NCBI GenBank assembly: GCA_001970955.1
Contig: MPUH01000053.1
Span: 62,001-126,000, forward strand
Origin: Stentor coeruleus
Taxonomy: Eukaryota; Ciliophora; Heterotrichea; Heterotrichida; Stentoridae
DNA length: 64,000 bases
Direction of reading: 5' to 3'
Shown: one piece after another, positions 20,480-30,240 of the stretch
How the letters are laid out: each line of letters opens with the position of its first letter
Position numbering within the stretch: position 1 is the stretch's first letter
Program-made: the position numbers and the translations under genes
Notes under the pieces: model-generated
The model's input: only the letters and a program-made list of their open reading frames with translations
Databases searched by the model: none
What the model was told of the DNA's origin: nothing

Positions 20480-22723
20480 ATGAAAGTAGTGTTAAATGTA
20501 GCAGAAAAACCTAGTGTAGCCAAAGAAATAGTAAAATTCCTATCTAAAGGTAACTCCCGAAAATCATATGGTAGATCTCAATACAATCCAATATTTGAAT
20601 TTGAATACACACTAAACAACGAAGATGTAATTATGAGAGTAACCTCAGTTCAAGGTCATGTAATGACAATGGAATTCTCTGAACCTTATAATCGATGGAA
20701 TCAAGTAACCCCAGATGAGTTATTTGAAGCTCCAATCATGAAAATAATAAGCCAAGACAAACATGACATAGTAGATACAATCAAACAATCAGCGCGGGGA
20801 ATAAAAATGCTAGCCTTATGGCTTGACTGTGATCGTGAAGGTGAAAACATCGCATATGAAGTTGTCTCAATAGTAACTCAAGAAATCCCTTTACCTCAAT
20901 CATGTATAAAAAGGGCTCATTTTTCAGCTTTGACTAAATTTGATATAGAACATGCTATACAAAACCTTGGAACTCCTCAACTTGAGCTTTCAGAAGCTGT
21001 TGAAGCAAGGCAAGAAATTGATTTAAGATTAGGGGCGATATTTACTAGACTTCAAACTATGAGATTACGTAATGAATGCCCAGTTTTAAATGGACAATTA
21101 ATATCTTGGGGCCCATGTCAATTCCCAACATTAGGATTTGTTGTAGAAAGACATTTGGATATAGAGAATTTTGTTTCAGAAAAATATTGGAGTATTGATA
21201 TGAAAGTTAATAGACCAGGAGGAAAAGCTGAGTTTACATGGGAACGTAAGCGTCTTTTTGATTTTTTACCTGTTTTTGTTATATATGAAATGTGCTTAGA
21301 ATATGGGAAAGCTCAAGTTATAAGTATAAACAAACAAAGCAAATCTAAATGGAGGCCTTTACCTTTATCAACTATAGCATATCAAAAACTAGCATCAACT
21401 AAACTGAAAATTGACTCAGATACTGCGATGAGTATTGCTGAGAAATTATATCAAAAAGGTTTAGTCAGTTACCCACGTACAGAAACTGACTCTTTTAAAT
21501 CAACAATCAACCTTAGACAACTTGTAGAAATGCATAATAATCATGATACATGGGGAGAATATGTACAAGAAATGGGTAATGGGAGTTTTCAATGGCCAAG
21601 AAATGGAGGACATGATGATAATTCACATCCACCCATCCACCCTGTAAAATGTTTAAATCGAAGCCAGCTTCAAGGTGATGAGTGGAGGGTTTACGAATTG
21701 ATTTCAAGGCATTTTTTAGCATCTTGTTCATTAGATGCTAAAGGTTTTGAGACTAAAGTTAAAGCATATATGGGTGGGGAGATATTTGAATGTAAAGGTC
21801 TTGAAATTGCTGAACTGAACTTTTTAAAAGTCTATCCTTATCAGAAATGGAATGAAGCTGATCTTCCTGTTTTTGTAGAAAATGAAGTATTTATCCCAAC
21901 ATCATTGATGTTAGAAGAACATAATACTATACCACCTAATTATTTAACTGAAGCAGATTTGATTACTATTATGGATAAATCAGGGATTGGTACTGATGCT
22001 ACAATACATCAACATATTAAAACTATACAAGATCGTAAATATGCTGAAAAAACTTCTAATGGACTTTTTAAACCTACTTTACTTGGTTTAGCTTTAGTAG
22101 TTGGGTATTCAAATATTGGAACTTTGCTTCATAAACCTGGACTTAGGGCTAAAATGGAAAAGGGTATGATGGATATTGCCGCTAAAAAAATACCAAAAAG
22201 GCAGCTTATTGAAGAAACATTATGTGAAATGAAAGATGTTTTTACAGTTGTTAGGCAGAAATTCAGAACTATATCAGAAAACATAAAGACTATTGTACCA
22301 AGTTTAAATGATTCAAGGTTTAATAATACTGTTTGTTATAAATGTGGTGGAGAAGGACATTTAGCTAATGCTTGTGATAAACAACAAATTCAGAATCCCC
22401 AACAAACAACATTTAATAATACTAATGTGAATAGGGAAAATAAATGCTTTAAATGTGGAGGTGTTGGACATTTTGCAAATACTTGCACTGGGGGAAAGGA
22501 TATGAAAGAAAATTCTGGTACTTGTTTTAAATGTGGACAAGTTGGGCATTATGCGAATAATTGTCCTGGGAATGGAAATAGGAGACAAGGGAATGGTGGC
22601 AAACAAGGGAATAAAACTGGAAAAACTTGTGCTTTGTGTGGAGTTATTGGAAGGCATCCTAATAGTAGTAACTGTGCTAAGAAAACTAAGAAAAGGAAGA
22701 AGAATCAAGTCACAGATTCATAA
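20480..22723 (+). CDS. TOP3: DNA topoisomerase III (type IA) with C-terminal zinc knuckles
   Basis: 747 residues, single exon. Residues 1-~150 are the Toprim fold (NVAEKPSVAKEI, WLDCDREGENIAYE). The type IA core follows with the active-site tyrosine Y331 in VSYPRTETD and KSGIGTDATI further on. It cleaves one DNA strand and passes another, normally with a RecQ helicase and RMI1 to dissolve recombination intermediates. The C terminus (~618-735) carries three CCHC zinc knuckles (CYKCGGEGHLANAC, CFKCGGVGHFANTC, CFKCGQVGHYANNC) and a fourth Cys cluster (CALCG...NSSNC), then a basic tail. Animal TOP3A usually ends in GRF zinc fingers, so three knuckles are notable; they suggest single-stranded nucleic acid binding. 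The Toprim start at Met1 supports this start codon. Confidence 0.95.
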   Translation: MKVVLNVAEKPSVAKEIVKFLSKGNSRKSYGRSQYNPIFEFEYTLNNEDVIMRVTSVQGHVMTMEFSEPYNRWNQVTPDELFEAPIMKIISQDKHDIVDTIKQSARGIKMLALWLDCDREGENIAYEVVSIVTQEIPLPQSCIKRAHFSALTKFDIEHAIQNLGTPQLELSEAVEARQEIDLRLGAIFTRLQTMRLRNECPVLNGQLISWGPCQFPTLGFVVERHLDIENFVSEKYWSIDMKVNRPGGKAEFTWERKRLFDFLPVFVIYEMCLEYGKAQVISINKQSKSKWRPLPLSTIAYQKLASTKLKIDSDTAMSIAEKLYQKGLVSYPRTETDSFKSTINLRQLVEMHNNHDTWGEYVQEMGNGSFQWPRNGGHDDNSHPPIHPVKCLNRSQLQGDEWRVYELISRHFLASCSLDAKGFETKVKAYMGGEIFECKGLEIAELNFLKVYPYQKWNEADLPVFVENEVFIPTSLMLEEHNTIPPNYLTEADLITIMDKSGIGTDATIHQHIKTIQDRKYAEKTSNGLFKPTLLGLALVVGYSNIGTLLHKPGLRAKMEKGMMDIAAKKIPKRQLIEETLCEMKDVFTVVRQKFRTISENIKTIVPSLNDSRFNNTVCYKCGGEGHLANACDKQQIQNPQQTTFNNTNVNRENKCFKCGGVGHFANTCTGGKDMKENSGTCFKCGQVGHYANNCPGNGNRRQGNGGKQGNKTGKTCALCGVIGRHPNSSNCAKKTKKRKKNQVTDS

Positions 22724-22978
22724 TGATTATAAATAATGGGATTTGTATAATATTTGTGTTGGAAATAAGTAATTGAAATGACTTTTTTTTTGTAGAATTA
22801 AGGGTTTATGTATATTAAGAACCAAAATTAAATTACTTCAAATATTTCTTTTATAGTAATCTTTTACTTTTTTTTATTATTTTAAACTATATTTGACTTT
22901 CGTAGTTATAAATTTTAATAGATTTTGAAACTTGATTTTTTAATTTAGGTTGCTAAAATTTCTAATAAATAATTATTC
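22724..22978. other. Intergenic, AT-rich
   Basis: 3' flank of topoisomerase III; nothing recognisable. Confidence 0.5.
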
Positions 22979-23770
22979 ATGTGTGCAAATTGTTATGAAA
23001 ATATCCTAATGACAAAAAATGATGATTATTCTATTACATGCTGATAATCAGAAACTAACTTAGGAAAAATCATCGATAAAACCCATAAACTAATTTATAA
23101 TATAAGAGAATATAAACTAGGAGCTAATGAAAAATATGAATATGCATTAATACAATTAGAAGATATAGCCAAAAAAATATGTGAAGGGACACTTTTAGAG
23201 TTTATATAGACTATAAATATTTTTTTTAGCAAAATAAATGCTGTTATTAACTATAAAAAAAACATATTTTTATAATGTATTCAATAGTGTATATAAAATA
23301 GTCAACAATAATATGAGCTTTCAATTAATCCTCATATAGCTCAAAGGCTAGAAAAAATTGTTGAAGAGCTTTCAGAAATTCCTAAAAATTTAAATCGCCT
23401 GATATAACTACTGGGGAAAATATAAAAAAAAATTATAATGAAAGGACTGATTATAAAAGTTTATTAGTTTCAATGCTTTCAGAGTTAAATCACGACATCA
23501 TACATTAAAATACTGATTCTCCAGAAATTCAGGAAGGGTATTTTTATAACCAATGTGCTAGGGAAAGGCTAAAAACCTTAGGCCATAATCCTCCTGTTAA
23601 GAATATTTCACTTTTTCACCTTTATCAAGAATTCTTACAAAAAATATTCCTATGATAGATTGGATGATTTTATTAGTATCTCATTTGATTTTTCACATAT
23701 ATCTACCGTTCTTACAAAAAATATTCCTATGATAGATTGGATGATTTTATTAGTATCTCATTTGATAATT
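22979..23770 (+). pseudogene. Decayed protein-coding gene of unknown family
   Basis: From an ATG at 22979 the plus strand reads MCANCYENILMTKNDDYS, two stops, then an open stretch of ~56 codons (LGKIIDKTHKLIYNI, YALIQLEDIAKKICEGT). After frame changes it continues with HIAQRLEKIVEELSEIPKN, then ERTDYKSLLVSMLSELNH and EIQEGYFYNQCARERLK. About five stops and at least two frameshifts interrupt it, and none matches a 15-nt GTA...AG intron. The end is doubled by a 58-bp direct repeat. The pieces look helical and charged after a short Cys motif, somewhat like a zinc-finger/coiled-coil protein, but I cannot name a family. It is probably a relic of a host gene. Confidence 0.5.
23632..23766. repeat. 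58-bp direct repeat, copies 77 bases apart
   Basis: Bases 23632-23689 recur at 23709-23766 with no difference I could see and 19 bases between. There is no N here, so it may be a genuine duplication inside the decayed gene or a silent assembly error. Confidence 0.8.
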
Positions 23771-26027
23771 AATACTAATACTAATCTAATTAAAAATATT
23801 ATGCATAGTAAGTTTATATAAAGTAAATATTTAGCTTCACATTATTAAGAGGTTTATAATACTGATATTTAGTTTTTTATAACAAAAAGATTTATAAGAA
23901 TTATGATATATATATATAGATTTAAGAAAAATCAAACATCATAGGATATTTTTTATAGGCTTTCGAGAACTTATTACATCAACTAATGATAATATAAATA
24001 AATTTTAATGTATTATTCAAACTATTGATATTGGATCATTAAAGTCATCGCTAAAAATGTTATATGCTATTAAAATGAAATAAAATTATTTCATATCAAT
24101 CTATTATTAATCTTTAATATTCTAAGTCTAATAAATAATTTATATATTTATCAAGTACTTTCTATCATATTAATCAAAATACTTGTAAAAACATTTTTAT
24201 TATATCAATAGAAAATACTAATATCATATAAAAATCTCAATATTATCTTAATACAATAATAAAATAATAAGTATTTATCCTTACTTATAAAGAGCATCTA
24301 AATTCCTAATTATATTATCCAAAATTCTTTTTACTATCAAATTGAAAAATAATTGCCTTTATTTTTACAAATAATAATCTTATAATCCCATATAGATCTT
24401 ATTTAACTAATAATCATACTAAATACTAATAATCAAAAACTAAAAAGGATTAGGTTGTTTAAATCTAAGGCTAATTAAGGTATAATATATAAAAATCTTA
24501 TTGTGAAAAATATACTCCCCTTATAGATTAGCAGCAAAATTCAAATCTTTTCTCTTTTGTTATGCGGCTAGCATGATACTTCTAAGGCCAATCTTAAAAT
24601 AAAGGTAAAAAAAGCATGGGAAAATTTTTTTTTACCTTATTCTACATTCAGAAATTACTCCTTATGAAAGGTTTATTACTAGATTCTGATTCTATTACAA
24701 ATAACACCAACAACAAATACACAATCCTATGAAAATCAAAGCCTCTATTAAATGATCCAATATTCAATATAATTTTAATCAGAATCAGATTTACTTAATG
24801 CTAGCTTTTCCATCGAAATATTTATATTATCAATTGCTTTAAACAAGGTTTATAAAGTATTAAACAATTGTATAAGAACATATCTTTAATAAACTAAATC
24901 AAATTGAAATATAAATCCAAATGCATCATATTTCTAGATTACAAAGATAACAAAAGTAAAAGGCTTAAAAAGGTTTTATTTAATAAGCCTTGATATATTA
25001 ATATTTGATAGCTACTTTATATTTTATGAAACTTATATTATTTACGGATTGTTATTGCCTATAGAATTTATTAACTCAATGAATTTTTTATAGGGTGTCA
25101 CATAGAAATTAAAAATAACAATGGATTATAATTCCAATGATGTAAAATAAATGAATTAAATGATGATTAAGAAAATATCTACTTGTCCAGAATAAAAAAT
25201 GTATTTATCAAGGAAATAAAATAACTATATTTAATTATCCAGCTTTAACCTATTTTGTGTACTAATGGCGATAATTTACCATAGAATTGTAGGGGGTATA
25301 TAAAAATAATATTAAAAATTGTATATCAAGTTAGTATCTGCCTATTTTGTAACTGAGTTTTTAAATTAACAAACTTAAATTACTATCAACCTTTGAATTC
25401 TGATAAAATTTATGACTGTTGATTCATATTTTAAAACTATTATAACACAAAATCAGATATAAGTTTATTTGATAACTTATAATATTTATTATATATTATA
25501 AACATATTTTAATCACAAAGAATATCTGACACTTAAAATACTTCTATTATTTACCAAATAAAAAAAGGATCAAAATGGTTTATTATTTTCAATGCTTAAA
25601 TTTTAAAGCAAATTCAACAAATAAAAAAGGCTCATTTTCTTCAATAATTTCTTATAAGATAAACTATAAAACTTCAAAAAAACTAAACTTAAAATTTGTA
25701 TTCCCTTGAAAAATATCTAAAAACTTAGGTAAAACAAATTATAGAAACTCTTTTCAAGAAAATAATTATAAAATACTATCATAGGGTTATTTTTTTGTAT
25801 TTGGAAAATTTATTTGTCATCTTGTTGAAGAATTTATGTATCAGTCTCATATTTTTTGCATCACTCTAGTATTATACAATAATATCATCTTATAAAACAT
25901 AATGCTATTTTATTCTTGGAGGCTTATCTAAAACTATTTTCTAATTTCCTTTCAAAAATAAACTATAATATCAATAGCCATTTCAATTTAAATCTGCATC
26001 AATCCTTTAATAAACTATTTCTAACTA
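23771..26027. other. Long AT-rich gap with little visible content
   Basis: 2.26 kb without a supportable gene. A 12-bp perfect hairpin lies at 24602-24638. A weakly protein-like plus-strand stretch around 24640-24800 may be another relic but is too short and broken to call. The last few hundred bases lead into the small Cys-rich gene. Confidence 0.45.
24602..24638. repeat. Perfect 12-bp inverted repeat (hairpin)
   Basis: Arms 24602-24613 (AAGGTAAAAAAA) and 24627-24638 pair completely around a 13-nt loop. It is mostly A/T pairs, so it may be chance in this composition. Confidence 0.45.
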
Positions 26028-26480
26028 ATGAGTTACTCCAGTTGCAAAAAGATTTACAACAAAGACGATTTCTGTTGTTTATTTTGCTTTGATTCTTCAA
26101 AAGCTCCAGAATGTCTTACTTGCAAAGACATAATCAGAGAGATTTTACGAAATAAAATGAATCCATGCCCAAACTATCAAATGCTTAATCATACAATAAA
26201 TCAAGAATCTCTTGATGCTAATCTTAAATTTATTAACAGTAAGAAGGAAAACTCCAGCATAGATCATTTTTATCATACTACAACAATACAAACTAGAAAT
26301 CCTTGTGAAAAAATTTTCTCATTGACCGGCTTTGGATCTATAGAAAGAGAAGAGTCAAATCAAATGGTTAATTCTCATAACAGCGAAAATGATTCTAAAG
26401 ACTCAATAGAAACTAGAGATACTGAGAAAATAGGAGAAAATTATGAGGAAATTATAAACCCAAGTGGTAGGTATCTGTGA
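26028..26480 (+). CDS. Small cysteine-rich hypothetical protein
   Basis: 150 codons ending in TGA. The N-terminal 32 residues have cysteines C6, C16, C17, C20, C29 and C32, which could bind one zinc. The rest is polar and Asn/Ser/Glu-rich with no recognised domain. It lies 126 bases upstream of the RING gene on the same strand. The frame is longer than expected by chance in this AT-rich sequence and the codon use is protein-like, so I accept it as a gene, but no homologue comes to mind. It could also be a fragment of a larger, partly decayed gene, since the preceding 3 kb holds relics. Confidence 0.55.
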   Translation: MSYSSCKKIYNKDDFCCLFCFDSSKAPECLTCKDIIREILRNKMNPCPNYQMLNHTINQESLDANLKFINSKKENSSIDHFYHTTTIQTRNPCEKIFSLTGFGSIEREESNQMVNSHNSENDSKDSIETRDTEKIGENYEEIINPSGRYL

Positions 26481-26606
26481 AAAGGAGTCTTAGCAAAGTA
26501 TTTAGTTAGAATTTTTTAGTAATGAGAAAGGTAAACAGAATTATTGTTTGTTTAGCTTAATCTAAAATTATTATAATTTATAATAAATGTTGAATATAGT
26601 AATATA

Positions 26607-28088
26607 ATGAAGTTTTCGATAACTTGTGGGATTTGTGGAGATGAATTTCGTGAGCCTTGTATTGTACAGTGTGGGCATTCTTTCTGTAAATCTTGCATTA
26701 ATGCTCATATAATTAAAAAAGAATACACATGCCCTATATGTGGACAAGGGTTTAATAAGTCACCAAAAAAACTGATTATCAAAAATATAGCTTTGAGGCT
26801 CCTACTTTCAAAATATATCAACACAAAATACAGATTAAAACTATTAATAAATAAAAACGAAACTTTGGCAGAAGAAACAGAAAAACTGAAACAAGAGTGT
26901 AACTTAGAACATCAAAAAAATATAAAACTAAAATCCAAAGTAGAAGAATGTGAACAAAATCATTCAGACTTTGAAGCTCTTATAAAACAAAACGAAGAAA
27001 TTCGCGAATCTATGCGCAATATGGGAGTATTAAAAGCTCACGACCCAGAAGATCGAAAAATAAGCAAATCCGTAATGGCTAAAATACCTAAAAAAGTTAG
27101 GAAATTCGATTTTGAAAACACGAAAACTGAAAACTCTGCTCGTCAGCATAAATCGAAATCAATTGATAAAGAAAGAGAAAAGTTATATGAAATGCAACAA
27201 GCTTTAGATGAGCTTAAAAGTAAATATAAAACAATGACTCTTGATTTAGAAAAACGGACAAGGATGATAAATTCTCTCACCCATGAAAATGCAACTTTAA
27301 AAGATAAAATAAAAAAACTAAACACAGATATCGAAATTGCTTATAGAGAAAAAAGGACTATTGATAATGAAAATAATCAGCTAAAGGTAACCTTATCTGA
27401 CTATGAAAGAAAAACAAGCGAAAACTCAGCTTATGTTGTAGAAATAAAAGATCTTAAATCAACAATGAAAATTTATGAAACAGAAATCGATAATCTTAAC
27501 CGAAACAAACAATCAAGTCTTAATGAAATAGACAAACTTAAAGAAAAACTACAAAAAACAACACAGAAACTAGGTGAGTTTTCCCCTTTTCTCAAAGAAA
27601 ACACTTCTTTGCAAGATAAAATCACAAAGTTCGATGCAGAAAAACAAAACTTAACAGGGCAAATTGGAATAAAAAACAAAATCATAGAAGAACTTAATCA
27701 AAAACTTGAGTCTTTAAGACAATCTGAGAAGAATTTAATTAGAAACAATGAGAATCTAGCAAAGGAAATCAAAAATATCAAATTGAGTTTTAAACATGGA
27801 GATGCGATAGAAAAAGTAAAAAATGATATAATGTCGAGTGAAAGTAGTACTGAATTTCTAGTCAAAACACGTACTTTTGAAGGTTTTGATACTGAGAGAT
27901 TCCCAAGAATTAATAGTAAAGTTAGGCGTATTGAAAAAGAGACTGAGGAATTTAAGAGAATATTTGAAGAACAGAATGCTACAAGTCAGAAATTAGAAAT
28001 GAATAAATATAGATCGAATCTTTCTAATAGTGCTGCGAGGATTATTCTTAGCAGTCCGAAGAAGGTTCATAATCATTATAGAAATTAA
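26607..28088 (+). CDS. RING-finger protein with long coiled coil, probable E3 ubiquitin ligase
   Basis: 493 residues, single exon. A C3HC4 RING occupies the N terminus with C7, C10, C22, H24, C27, C30, C42 and C45; Cys18 lies between the first and second pairs. From ~80 to ~420 the protein is a nearly continuous coiled coil rich in Lys, Glu, Asn and Gln. The last ~70 residues are basic and Ser-rich (KYRSNLSNSAARIILSS). RING plus coiled coil suggests an E3 ligase acting as a dimer. The TRIM family has a B-box between these parts; none is seen here, so it is not a TRIM protein. Confidence 0.87.
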   Translation: MKFSITCGICGDEFREPCIVQCGHSFCKSCINAHIIKKEYTCPICGQGFNKSPKKLIIKNIALRLLLSKYINTKYRLKLLINKNETLAEETEKLKQECNLEHQKNIKLKSKVEECEQNHSDFEALIKQNEEIRESMRNMGVLKAHDPEDRKISKSVMAKIPKKVRKFDFENTKTENSARQHKSKSIDKEREKLYEMQQALDELKSKYKTMTLDLEKRTRMINSLTHENATLKDKIKKLNTDIEIAYREKRTIDNENNQLKVTLSDYERKTSENSAYVVEIKDLKSTMKIYETEIDNLNRNKQSSLNEIDKLKEKLQKTTQKLGEFSPFLKENTSLQDKITKFDAEKQNLTGQIGIKNKIIEELNQKLESLRQSEKNLIRNNENLAKEIKNIKLSFKHGDAIEKVKNDIMSSESSTEFLVKTRTFEGFDTERFPRINSKVRRIEKETEEFKRIFEEQNATSQKLEMNKYRSNLSNSAARIILSSPKKVHNHYRN

Positions 28089-28202
28089 TATATAAATATA
28101 TAGTTTAGATAACAAGTTTTATTATTATAAGTTTATAGGATGGGTTGCCTTTAATTCAATAGTTAGATTATACGCAAACTTTAATTATAACTCAACTTGA
28201 GT
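28089..28202. other. 3' flank of the RING gene
   Basis: Short AT-rich stretch; nothing recognised. Confidence 0.4.
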
Positions 28203-28355
28203 TTTTAAAAATAAAAATTTTTGTCTTCCTACATTTGATGAGTCAATAAATGTTTTTCATGATAAGAAATTGTGAGAGTATCTTTTTCGAATTGAGATAT
28301 TTCAGCTACAAAATAATACTCTCTATATGGCACAACAATATTTTTAATAATTAAA
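28203..28355 (-). pseudogene. Fragment of a decayed coding sequence
   Basis: The minus strand reads KNIVVPYREYYFVAEISQF, then EKDTLTISYHEKHLLTHQM, then a stop and EDKNFYF. About 40 uninterrupted, protein-like codons sit in an otherwise gene-free gap. No start or family is recognised. It may be a broken host gene or a chance frame; the amino acid mix favours the first. Confidence 0.35.
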
Positions 28356-28691
28356 TATGTGGAATATATAATAATTAGTTAATCATTAAAGTATGTTATG
28401 CTGATATTTAATATTCATACAAATTAATTATTTTGAATTTTCTTTATAACAACATTTAGTTTACTAATCATAACAAAACTCTGAATCTTAATTTTTTTAT
28501 ATCAAAATTAAGCATATAAACTAATATTTTCTTTGTTTTGTACAAGTATTTCAAATAGAATTTAGTATGTTAAAATCAAATCAGCAACGTATATAATTCA
28601 ATTAATTAACCTAAAAATTAATGATAATAAATATCAAGGTCTTAATAATACTATTAATAAAATAGAATTAGATCTCTAGATAATTTATTGC
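28356..28691. other. AT-rich gap
   Basis: About 336 bases of low-complexity A/T sequence downstream of the TPR gene that ends at 28692. Nothing recognised. Confidence 0.5.
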
Positions 28692-30227
28692 TTATAACTT
28701 TTCTTCTTGTTCAACTTTGATTGGCTCTGCATGATCATCAAGCATATCACTAGATATTTTTTTGCTTATTTCTTTTAGTTTTTGATTCTTTTCTTCTTCT
28801 ATTTTATTATCTAAGCCAGGTTCAGTTTGAGTTTTCTCTTTAGGAGTTTTTGTTTCTTTTTTAGTCTCTCCTTTTGTCGTTTTGCTATCTTCCTTTTTCT
28901 TTTCTGTATTTGCATTTTTTTCTGCTGGTTCACTTTTATTTTCCGCATTTTCATCAGCGACTTTATCTTTTTTTTCTTCTTGTTGTATATCGTGCTTTTC
29001 CTCTGCTTTAGCTTCTGATTTTACTATTGGCTTTTCATCAAGTTTTACAGGCTTTTCTTCGGTTTTTTTAGGCTTTTCTTCGGTCTTTGTAGGTTTTTCT
29101 TCGGTCTTTGTAGGTTTTCCTTCAGTTTTTGTAGACTTTTCTTCAATTTTGGCTGATTTTACTTCAGGTTTTGGTTTTTCTGCTATTTTTTTAACCTCAT
29201 CTTTATTATTCATAGGTTTTTTCACAATTTTCACTTCGATATTCGATTTTTCATGCTCTCCTTTGTTGGCCATGACCTTTTCGTTTTTCTTTTCAGGAAT
29301 TTTTGCCTTGATTTTTACACTGTCAAATTTTCCTTTTTTCTCTTTTTCAAATTCTTTTTTGTTTTTCTTCTCTTCTTCTGCTCTTTTTGGACTTGAAAGA
29401 TTTTCGTTGGTGTTGCTCTCTGAGTTTGAATCTTTGTAACTGCCTTTTATTTTGCTTTTCAATTCGCCAAGTTGTAAAGTAGATTTGATTTTGCTTGATA
29501 AGGTCTTGGATTTGATAGTTTCATCTTTCTTCTCTTTCCCTTGTTTCTTCGAAAGCTCCTTCACCGCATTTTCTGCATTTCTCGTTATCAAATGTCCTTC
29601 CGGGAGTTTACTCACAGCAAAATTCTGTGCGCGCCTATAAAACCCTAGCGCTTCATCAAACCTCTTCAAAAACTCTAATTCCACCCCAAGGTTCAAATAA
29701 GCTATAGCCATCAAAGAAGGATCATACATTTTTCCCCTATCTTTAAACGTCGTTATCACCGAATCCTGCATCAAAATAACAGCTTGCATAGCTTGCATCA
29801 TAGCATCTTCATGTTTCCCAAGTTCCGAAAGTACCGCACAAAGATTCATATGTGTTTTAGACATATCATTCCCTAAATTTAAAGCTTTAATCAAATAATT
29901 CTCTGCAATTCTTGCTTTGCCAATTTGCCTATAATAACAAGCTAAAGTATTTAAAGTTTTAGCCTTACAAGCATTATTAACAATAACCCCTTCAGCTTTT
30001 CTTAATAAATTTAAAGCACCTTGTGTATCTCCAATTTCTAAAAGTTCAGAAGCTAATTCATTATATATATCACAAAGTTCACCCATAGCTTGTTTGAAAT
30101 TCTCACTATCATTACCAAGTTCTTCTTTTTTCTCATTGAGTCCTTTTTCTAATAAATCAATAGCTTCTTTACTTTGCCCATTATTGACAAACACTTTAGC
30201 TTGTTTTTCTAAGTTAGTAAAATCCAT
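28692..30227 (-). CDS. TPR protein with lysine/glutamate-rich (KEKE) tail
   Basis: 511 residues, single exon. The first ~210 residues are TPR helices (KAEGVIVNNACKAKTLNTL, AENYLIKALNLGNDMSKTHM and so on). The rest is a charged tail dominated by Lys and Glu. It contains an 8-residue repeat (KPTKTEEK and variants) about five times at ~29040-29150, a 24-nt minisatellite in the DNA. The antisense strand is therefore open for long stretches, but those Ser/Phe-rich frames are shadows. TPRs mediate protein binding; no specific partner is suggested. The start lies 13 bases after the stop of the ARMC2 gene on the same strand. Confidence 0.85.
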   Translation of the reverse strand: MDFTNLEKQAKVFVNNGQSKEAIDLLEKGLNEKKEELGNDSENFKQAMGELCDIYNELASELLEIGDTQGALNLLRKAEGVIVNNACKAKTLNTLACYYRQIGKARIAENYLIKALNLGNDMSKTHMNLCAVLSELGKHEDAMMQAMQAVILMQDSVITTFKDRGKMYDPSLMAIAYLNLGVELEFLKRFDEALGFYRRAQNFAVSKLPEGHLITRNAENAVKELSKKQGKEKKDETIKSKTLSSKIKSTLQLGELKSKIKGSYKDSNSESNTNENLSSPKRAEEEKKNKKEFEKEKKGKFDSVKIKAKIPEKKNEKVMANKGEHEKSNIEVKIVKKPMNNKDEVKKIAEKPKPEVKSAKIEEKSTKTEGKPTKTEEKPTKTEEKPKKTEEKPVKLDEKPIVKSEAKAEEKHDIQQEEKKDKVADENAENKSEPAEKNANTEKKKEDSKTTKGETKKETKTPKEKTQTEPGLDNKIEEEKNQKLKEISKKISSDMLDDHAEPIKVEQEEKL

Positions 30228-30240
30228 CCTAATTATAACA

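Noticed and set aside
28827-29640. Long Ser/Phe-rich open frames on the plus strand
   Set aside because: They are antisense to the Lys/Glu-rich tail of the TPR gene; low complexity keeps the opposite strand open.
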